A stretch of 64,000 bases of DNA from Azotimanducus sp965199815 (GTDB taxonomy: Bacteria > Pseudomonadota > Gammaproteobacteria > Pseudomonadales > Azotimanducaceae). How positions within the stretch are numbered: the stretch's first letter is position 1; each line of letters begins with the position of its first letter. The stretch spans positions 1 through 64,000 of the forward strand of contig CBDATE010000007.1 of the NCBI GenBank assembly GCA_965199815.1, written 5' to 3'. A model generated the notes under the pieces. The model saw nothing but the letters and a program-made list of their open reading frames with translations. It searched no databases and had not been told where the DNA came from. A program made the position numbers and the translations under genes. This document shows, piece by piece, positions 58,756 to 64,000 of this stretch.

Positions 58756-59811
58756 GTGACCTTTGTGGCCAAGCCGCTGACGCGGCATCCAGCACTTGGA
58801 GTCAACGAACTTGGCCTGACGCGCCGCGACTATGAAGGCGCGGTGTCCACCCTGTGCGCCGGCTGCGGGCATGATGCGGTGAGCGCAGCTGTCGTGCAAG
58901 CCTGCGCCGAACTCGGGCTTCCGCCACACAGGTTTCTCAAGGTGTCGGGTATCGGCTGCTCGTCAAAGACACCGAGCTACTTCCTTGCACACTCGCATGG
59001 CTTCAATTCTGTGCACGGGCGCATGCCCTCGGTGGCCACCGGAGCGAGTCTCGCCAACCGGCAGCTGTATTGCCTCGGTGTCTCCGGCGACGGCGACAGC
59101 GCATCAATTGGTCTCGGGCAGTTTGCACATGTGGTACGCCGTCGCATCAATATGCTATATCTCATTGATAATAATGGCACTTATGGACTGACCAAGGGGC
59201 AATTTTCCGCTACCAATGATCTCGGCTCAACCTCCAAACGCGGTGCGCCCAATCTCTATGAGCCGATTGATCTGGTCACCATGGCATTGAATCTGGGCGC
59301 GACATTCGTGGCCAGGAGCTTTTCCGGCGACCGGCGGCAGCTGGTCGGATTGATCAAGGCCGGTCTCATGCACCGGGGATTTGCCTTTGTGGATGTGATT
59401 TCGCCCTGCGTGGCGTTCAATAACCACAGTGGGTCAACCAAGAGCTATCAGCACATGCGCAGTGTGCAAGGCGAGGTGGTGAGCGCGGACTATGTAGCGC
59501 CCCAGGCGGAGCTTCTTGCCTCCTTCGGCGAGGGCGAGAAACAGGATATTCCGATGCCGGATGGCTCCATCCTGCGTTTGCACAAGCTGCGCGCGGACTA
59601 TGACCCGCAGGATGCTGCGCGTACAGTGCGGTATATCAGTGAGCGGCAGCGTGAGGGGGAGGTGGTGACCGGGCTGCTCTATGTGCAGCCGGACGCGCGC
59701 AATACCCATGACATACTGGATCTGGTGGAGCGGCCGCTCAATTCCCTGACCGAGGAAGATCTGTGCCCGGGCAGGGAGGCACTTGAAGCGATCAACGAGC
59801 GGTTTCGTTAG
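58756..59811 (+). CDS. 2-oxoacid:acceptor oxidoreductase, beta (TPP-binding) subunit
   Basis: 351 residues, start GTG 58756. The N-terminal CAGCGH (about residues 34-39) is the KorB/PorB hallmark, and TPP binding uses GDGDSASIGLGQFAHVVRRR followed by MLYLIDNNGTYGLTKGQFS. The FVDVISPCVAFNN segment carries a further conserved cysteine. Together with the gamma-alpha subunit it forms the catalytic core that makes acyl-CoA from 2-oxoacids and reduces the Fe-S/FAD subunit. Last gene of the operon; a 93-bp gap precedes the GAPDH gene. Confidence 0.92.
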   Translation: MTFVAKPLTRHPALGVNELGLTRRDYEGAVSTLCAGCGHDAVSAAVVQACAELGLPPHRFLKVSGIGCSSKTPSYFLAHSHGFNSVHGRMPSVATGASLANRQLYCLGVSGDGDSASIGLGQFAHVVRRRINMLYLIDNNGTYGLTKGQFSATNDLGSTSKRGAPNLYEPIDLVTMALNLGATFVARSFSGDRRQLVGLIKAGLMHRGFAFVDVISPCVAFNNHSGSTKSYQHMRSVQGEVVSADYVAPQAELLASFGEGEKQDIPMPDGSILRLHKLRADYDPQDAARTVRYISERQREGEVVTGLLYVQPDARNTHDILDLVERPLNSLTEEDLCPGREALEAINERFR

Positions 59812-59904
59812 CCATGCGAAATTGTCGCCAGGAGAGAGGAGTGCGGGTAATGGAGGGAGAGGGAGGCTCGCCTGCTTTTGTCACTGTTTTGAATCGGATA
59901 CGCG

Positions 59905-61377
59905 ATGACACTGCCACATCTTGACGATTATTTTCCCGACTGGAAGGAGCGTGAGGCGCTTGCCGAGGCGATGATTCCGATCATCGGCTCGCTCTATCGC
60001 CGCAACATTGTGTGCTATTGCTACGGACGCGCGTTGCACAGCAAGAGCGTGATGCAGATCATGAAGACGCATCGCTATGTTCGTCAGGTGGCGCATAACG
60101 AACTCTCCGAGTTCGAGAGTTATCCCTTGCTTGAAGCCTTGTCGCGGCTTGACCTCGGGCCGTCGCATGTGGATGTGGGCAAGCTCACGGTGCGCTTCAT
60201 GGAAGAGAGCCAGGCCAATGGCACATCGCTTGATGCCTTTGTGCGCAGGGAGTGTGCGGCCATCATCGGGCGCCATGTGCCGCCCATCGAATCGCCACAG
60301 GATGTTGTGCTGTATGGGTTCGGTCGCATCGGGCGATTGCTCGCAAGGCTTCTGGTCGAGAAGGCAGGCAGCGGACAGCAGCTGCGTTTGCGCGCCATTG
60401 TCACGCGCAGGGAAGGCTCGGACGACCTCGACAAGCGCGCCGCGCTGCTGCGCCGCGATTCGGTGCATGGGGCGTTTCTCGGCACCATTCGCGTGGATGA
60501 AGCGAACCAGTGCATCATCGCCAATGGCAACGTGATCAAGCTTGTTTATTCGGATGCGCCGGAGCAGGTGGACTATGAGGCGTATGGCATCTCGAACGCC
60601 ATGGTGATTGACAATACCGGGGTGTGGCGCGACCGCGAGAATCTGGGTCGGCACCTTGAGGCCAGGGGCGTGGCGCGCGTGATTCTCACTGCGCCGGCCA
60701 AAGGTGGTATCCGCAATGTCGTTTCCGGTATCAATTCCCGGGATGTGACGGAGGATGAGCGGCTGCTTGGTGCGGCATCCTGCACGACCAACGCCATAGT
60801 GCCTGTGCTGCGGAGTATGCATGACCGGTTTGGCATCGACCACGGACACATAGAGACCGTGCACGCCTACACCAACGACCAGAACCTGATCGACAACTTC
60901 CACAGGAAGAACCGCCGCGGACGCGGGGCACCGCTCAATCTCGTCATCACGGAAACCGGCGCTTCAAAGGCGGTGGCCGAGTTTCTTCCCGAGTTGCATG
61001 GCCGACTTACCAGCAATGCCATTCGTGTGCCCACGCCCAATGTGTCGCTGGCGATTTTCAATCTGGCGCTGCATGCCGAGACCTCGCGTGAGGAGGTCAA
61101 TGACTACCTGCGCAACGCCGCCTTGCATTCGAGCTTGCAGCGACAAATCGACTATACCGAGTCCGCAGAGGTGGTGTCGTCCGATTTCGTCGGCAATCGC
61201 CACGCCGTGATTGTTGATGGTGGCGCGACCATTGCGGACGGCAACCGGGTGGTGCTCTACGGCTGGTACGACAACGAGTTTGGGTATGCCTGTCAGGTGG
61301 TGCGCGTGGTGCAGAAGTGGGCAGGCATCAAGTATCCGTTGATTCCCGAAGATGTGGCGGACACAGGTTTTGGGTAA
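59905..61377 (+). CDS. Long-form glyceraldehyde-3-phosphate dehydrogenase
   Basis: 490-residue GAPDH. Residues 1-130 are an extra N-terminal helical domain (DDYFPDWKEREALAEAMIPI, HSKSVMQIMKTHRYVRQVAH) found in a gammaproteobacterial long form of the enzyme. The dinucleotide fold follows (LYGFGRIGRLLARLLVEKAG), the catalytic cysteine is in GAASCTTNAIVP, and the C-terminal half has the usual YTNDQNLIDNFH and WYDNEFGYACQVV motifs. It oxidises GAP to 1,3-bisphosphoglycerate or works in gluconeogenesis; coenzyme preference is not clear. The downstream GNAT gene follows with little or no gap. Confidence 0.92.
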   Translation: MTLPHLDDYFPDWKEREALAEAMIPIIGSLYRRNIVCYCYGRALHSKSVMQIMKTHRYVRQVAHNELSEFESYPLLEALSRLDLGPSHVDVGKLTVRFMEESQANGTSLDAFVRRECAAIIGRHVPPIESPQDVVLYGFGRIGRLLARLLVEKAGSGQQLRLRAIVTRREGSDDLDKRAALLRRDSVHGAFLGTIRVDEANQCIIANGNVIKLVYSDAPEQVDYEAYGISNAMVIDNTGVWRDRENLGRHLEARGVARVILTAPAKGGIRNVVSGINSRDVTEDERLLGAASCTTNAIVPVLRSMHDRFGIDHGHIETVHAYTNDQNLIDNFHRKNRRGRGAPLNLVITETGASKAVAEFLPELHGRLTSNAIRVPTPNVSLAIFNLALHAETSREEVNDYLRNAALHSSLQRQIDYTESAEVVSSDFVGNRHAVIVDGGATIADGNRVVLYGWYDNEFGYACQVVRVVQKWAGIKYPLIPEDVADTGFG

Positions 61378-61495
61378 GACTGGCACCGGCGGCAAGGACT
61401 TGCGCACGGCTTCGGCTTCGCGCACAGGGGGTGGGTCGGCTGTGGCAAGGCCGGGTTCGGCACATTCCCTGACAGGCGACGGGTCTATCCTGACC

Positions 61496-62044
61496 ATGGT
61501 GACCTCGCTCGAAATGACCGAGCGGCCCACGCGCACGGAGGCTGCTCGTCGGCATGACGAGATCTCTGGCATCTGGCGCGCGCAGCCGCCGAGCATCGCG
61601 TATTACCGGTTCCTGTATCACCAGGTCGGCGAGCCCTGGTACTGGCATCTGCGCAGAAACATGTGTGACGAGGTGTTGCGCGACATCATCGAACATCCGC
61701 AGGTGGAGGTGTATGTGCTCTATGTGCGTGGTACGCCGGCCGGGTATGTGGAGCTGGACAGAAGAGTCGCTGGCGAAACCGAAATCGTCTATCTCGGCCT
61801 CATGCCCGAGTGCATTGGTCGCGGCCTGGGGCCTGCGCTGCTCGATTGGGGAATTGAGCGCGCCTGGCGTGGGCAGTGCCGCCGCGTATGGGTGCACACC
61901 TGCTCGCTGGATCATCCTGCAGCGCTGGCCATGTACCAGCGTGTCGGCCTGCGCGTGTTTCGACGCGAGGAAGACCCGGTGCCGGTGGAACATCTGGAGC
62001 GAGCGGGATTCGATTGGCGGGCGCTGGTAGCGGGCGGGGGCTGA
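61496..62044 (+). CDS. GNAT-family N-acetyltransferase
   Basis: 182 residues from ATG 61496 (MVTSLEMTERPT; an alternative ATG is six codons on). The GNAT core is clear: VYVLYVRGTPAGYVELDRR (strand 2-3), ETEIVYLGLMPECIGRGLGP with the acetyl-CoA loop (CIGRGLGPALLDWGIERAW), and the C-terminal HTCSLDHPAALAMYQRVGLR. The frame extends upstream to 61352, overlapping the GAPDH gene, but that part is low-complexity and unlike the family. The substrate is unknown. Confidence 0.85.
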   Translation: MVTSLEMTERPTRTEAARRHDEISGIWRAQPPSIAYYRFLYHQVGEPWYWHLRRNMCDEVLRDIIEHPQVEVYVLYVRGTPAGYVELDRRVAGETEIVYLGLMPECIGRGLGPALLDWGIERAWRGQCRRVWVHTCSLDHPAALAMYQRVGLRVFRREEDPVPVEHLERAGFDWRALVAGGG

Positions 62045-62114
62045 CGAGGCAGGCACTGGTAGCAGGCGCTTGGCTGATGAGGCAGGCACACTCGAGGTTC
62101 AGCTCTCGCCGCCC

Positions 62115-62453
62115 TTAATCGCGCTGCATCAGGAGGTGTGCGCCGCTCAGTTGGGCGAGCGCCAGCACATGAGCGTCGTTGGATTCAATATCCCCGGACG
62201 CTTTCAGTTTCCGGGCGCACCGGTCGATGGAGTGCTCGTCGTACAACAGGTGGAGCACTCCGCGTTGAGCAGCAACACTGGCCCACTTGCGATACCCTTC
62301 GCTACATCCTTCGAGTTCGCGAAGCTGCTTGCCTCCTGATACCAGTGTGCCTTTGCCGGACTCGAGCCAATACCAAAACGCTGAACCTGCTTGCGTTTGT
62401 GTGCCACTAAATACCTCGTGCGCCACATTGGCATCAATGATCGCGCACATCAA
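62115..62453 (-). CDS. PIN-domain ribonuclease-like protein, short C-terminus
   Basis: 112 residues with a PIN fold signature: CAIIDANVAHEVFSG supplies the first catalytic aspartate, LRELEGC an acidic residue in the middle, and SNDAHVLALAQLSGAHLL the second acidic cluster. Relatives usually continue 30 or more residues past the ALAQxSGAxLL segment with another aspartate; here a stop follows at LMQRD, so the C-terminus is short or truncated. It starts 7 bases after the AAA ATPase stop and is surely cotranscribed. Such a pair suggests a toxin or antiphage module, with the PIN protein as RNase effector (inference). Confidence 0.65.
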   Translation of the reverse strand: MMCAIIDANVAHEVFSGTQTQAGSAFWYWLESGKGTLVSGGKQLRELEGCSEGYRKWASVAAQRGVLHLLYDEHSIDRCARKLKASGDIESNDAHVLALAQLSGAHLLMQRD

Positions 62454-62460
62454 ATAATGC

Positions 62461-63813
62461 TCAACTTCTGTGGCTCCCGCGGCTCCTGCGACGTTTCCAG
62501 ACCGATCGGCTTACTTCGGCAAGAAAGAACTGCCCATAGCTCGGTGGCGCACCGAGCACATTGCCTTCCTTGTCGAGTCTGAGCGAATGGATTGTGACAT
62601 CCAGGTCCTTCTTATCGAAGTAGAGGATGGACACATCCTCAGGGCGTAGTTGTCCCTCGCCATCCCGGACATCCATGCGTACCCGATCAAGCAGATAGTC
62701 GCTGTGCGTTTCCACGATCAGTTGGCGACGCGCGTCGGCAATTTGGCAGAACAGGCTGCCCAAGGCTGCCTGGGCGCTGGGATGCAGGTGGATTTCGGGT
62801 TGCTGTAGCAGGAACGCGGGGGTGTCTCCGCCCTGCAACAATTCGGTGACCACCGGCAATACCTGGCTCACTCCATACCCCATGTCAACAAGATTTCTTG
62901 GGGGACCCTTGACTTGCTTTCCCTGTTTTCGCACCTGCACCTGAAAAGGCTCTGTGCCACGCTTGCCAAGTGGCCGAACGAATATCTCGTCAAACAATCC
63001 TGCACTGTGCCCGAACTTTTCAAGTTCATTCTTCAGCTTCTTCCAGTCCTCTTCCTTGTGGAAGACCATGTCGGCGAACAGCGTGGGGATGTAGCTGCCT
63101 TCAGGTTCAGGAGCGAGCTTGTGAGGGTCGTAGGTGCGACGAGGCCGAAACCGCACCGGCGCACTGGCGAACACAGGTCTGCTTTGGCTTCGGAAGCCTC
63201 GCACATTCACGCTCGACAGGAGCTGTCTGGCGTCGTCGATATCCTCTCTGGTTGCGGCGGGAGATTTCTGCAAGGATTTCCAGGCACCATCAGTAGACCC
63301 CATCCTGAGTGCGAGGGAGAGGGTAACCACGAGATCGTCTTCATCGTTGAATGGCTTCTCACTCCATTCCCAGCTACCTCTTGATGTCCCGAATCGAACC
63401 AGAGGCGATGTTCCGTCCCGACTCTCGGATTCCGCCCAGCAAGTGCTCCCATTCTCGATGCGGATGCGAACAGGAACTGGCGCTGGCCCACGCTTGCGAA
63501 AGTGCGCTCTCAGGTGTGTCGTTTCCGTATTCGTAGTTCGGCTCAACCCGCCAAAGAACTCATCGGCTCGCCCGGCCTTGCCGCCACGGTAGTGAGCAAT
63601 GTCGTCATAGCTGCCGAGGTCGTAGGGTTTCTTTGTGAAGTCAGGTATGCCATAACCAGACTCGAGCTCGCTGAGCACCCGCACCATGGCGAGAAAGGAT
63701 GTTTTGCCGGTGCTGTTCTCACCCACCAGCAAGGTCAGAGGCGCTAACCGCGCCGTCTGCCGATCGCGAAAACAGCGAAAGTTTTCCACCGTGATGCTGT
63801 CCATGATCATCAT
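62461..63813 (-). CDS. AAA-family (ABC/SMC-like) ATPase, defence-type partner of PIN protein
   Basis: 450 residues. The N-terminal DSITVENFRCFRDRQTARLA and Walker A VGENSTGKTSFLAMVRVL mark the AAA_15/AAA_21 family related to OLD and SMC ATPases. Near the C-terminus NLVDMGYGVSQVLPVVTELL is the signature-like segment, FLLQQPEIHLHPSAQAALG the Walker B region (QPE in place of the usual EPE), and IVETHSDYLLDRVRMDV the switch histidine. The middle is family-variable. No TOPRIM domain is present, so it is not a GajA or OLD nuclease by itself. A PIN nuclease gene follows directly. ATG at 63811-63813 with further in-frame ATGs at codons 2 and 4. Confidence 0.85.
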   Translation of the reverse strand: MMIMDSITVENFRCFRDRQTARLAPLTLLVGENSTGKTSFLAMVRVLSELESGYGIPDFTKKPYDLGSYDDIAHYRGGKAGRADEFFGGLSRTTNTETTHLRAHFRKRGPAPVPVRIRIENGSTCWAESESRDGTSPLVRFGTSRGSWEWSEKPFNDEDDLVVTLSLALRMGSTDGAWKSLQKSPAATREDIDDARQLLSSVNVRGFRSQSRPVFASAPVRFRPRRTYDPHKLAPEPEGSYIPTLFADMVFHKEEDWKKLKNELEKFGHSAGLFDEIFVRPLGKRGTEPFQVQVRKQGKQVKGPPRNLVDMGYGVSQVLPVVTELLQGGDTPAFLLQQPEIHLHPSAQAALGSLFCQIADARRQLIVETHSDYLLDRVRMDVRDGEGQLRPEDVSILYFDKKDLDVTIHSLRLDKEGNVLGAPPSYGQFFLAEVSRSVWKRRRSRGSHRS

Positions 63814-64000
63814 TCTAACAACAGGTTCTCGTGCGCGATACTTGTCAGCGCAAAGTGGAAATCAGCGGGGTTATTCCCGAACACGGACGCTTGTGTAGCC
63901 CTTGGCCGTGTTCACTTGAGGTGGTCGGGGTTGCTCACGAGGCAACGAACAAGACATTACTGCCACTGCCGAGCCATTCTCCTGAGCCACTCTGATTCAT
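63814..64000. other. Intergenic end of window, nothing recognised
   Basis: This 187-bp stretch upstream of the AAA ATPase gene contains no convincing open frame, RNA or repeat. It must hold the promoter of the ATPase-PIN pair; no clear -35/-10 pair was identified. Confidence 0.5.

Noticed and set aside
1..64000. tRNA or rRNA genes, prophage or plasmid backbone genes, CRISPR arrays
   Set aside because: No cloverleaf-like, ribosomal, phage structural, replication or repeat-spacer sequence was recognised by eye; small RNAs could still be missed.

Overview
The window looks like a chromosomal segment of an uncultivated, GC-rich, probably marine or host-associated gammaproteobacterium. The evidence is a suf operon, a complete assimilatory sulfite reduction operon (cysG-cysJ-cysI-cysH), SohB, DUF2333, a long-form GAPDH, a TonB-dependent receptor and a large outer-membrane autotransporter. 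No rRNA, tRNA or CRISPR array was recognised. Lineage is inferred from gene content only. Layout: 1-2010 (minus) is the start of a SUF Fe-S assembly operon (sufB, sufC cut by the window edge). 2086-5222 (minus) holds an MFS transporter, a DUF2333 membrane protein and a lipoprotein. 5346-11047 (minus) is the sulfite/PAPS reduction operon with siroheme synthase; cysteine synthase lies apart at 25.9-26.9 kb. 11.2-22.0 kb (plus) is a giant repeat-rich autotransporter (Calx-beta, FN3 and cadherin-like/putative-Ig modules plus a beta-barrel). Its signal peptide is preceded by a run of 20 cytosines that puts it out of frame with the nearest ATG, and a second frameshift separates the barrel. 22.1-26.9 kb carries an NfeD-type protease and a decayed defence/toxin patch: an internally deleted hsdR remnant, a DUF4411 gene with a nonsense codon, and an intact XRE-ImmA/IrrE gene. 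26.9-34.9 kb is mostly housekeeping and catabolic: RsgA, a CinA-type protein, a lipoprotein, MaoC hydratase, CitE-like lyase, D-aminoacylase-type amidohydrolase, RibB with a degenerate RibA domain, and Bcp. 35.0-41.3 kb (plus) is a striking tandem array of four near-identical 515-codon AAA-ATPase/PD-(D/E)XK genes at a 1,576-bp period. The copies are mosaics of each other and the third is frameshifted. 41.4-46.3 kb (minus) encodes a heterodimeric ABC exporter behind a FemAB/GNAT-like protein. The divergent gap 46307-46667 contains five consecutive perfect or near-perfect hairpins. The last two, plus half of the third, form a 65-bp element repeated after the autotransporter at 22.0 kb, and the last hairpin alone recurs after cysH at 5.3 kb. 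46.7-49.1 kb (plus) is an SDR-ThuA-LLM oxidoreductase operon. 49.2-53.3 kb has an SCP2-like protein, a TonB receptor and SohB. 53.3-54.9 kb is a broken YhdH/AcuI-type reductase whose 3' part is tandemly duplicated with insertions. 55.0-59.8 kb is a three-gene 2-oxoacid oxidoreductase operon with a GltD-like FAD/Fe-S subunit. 59.9-62.0 kb has long-form GAPDH and a GNAT protein. 62.1-63.8 kb (minus) is an AAA ATPase plus PIN-nuclease pair resembling a toxin or defence module.
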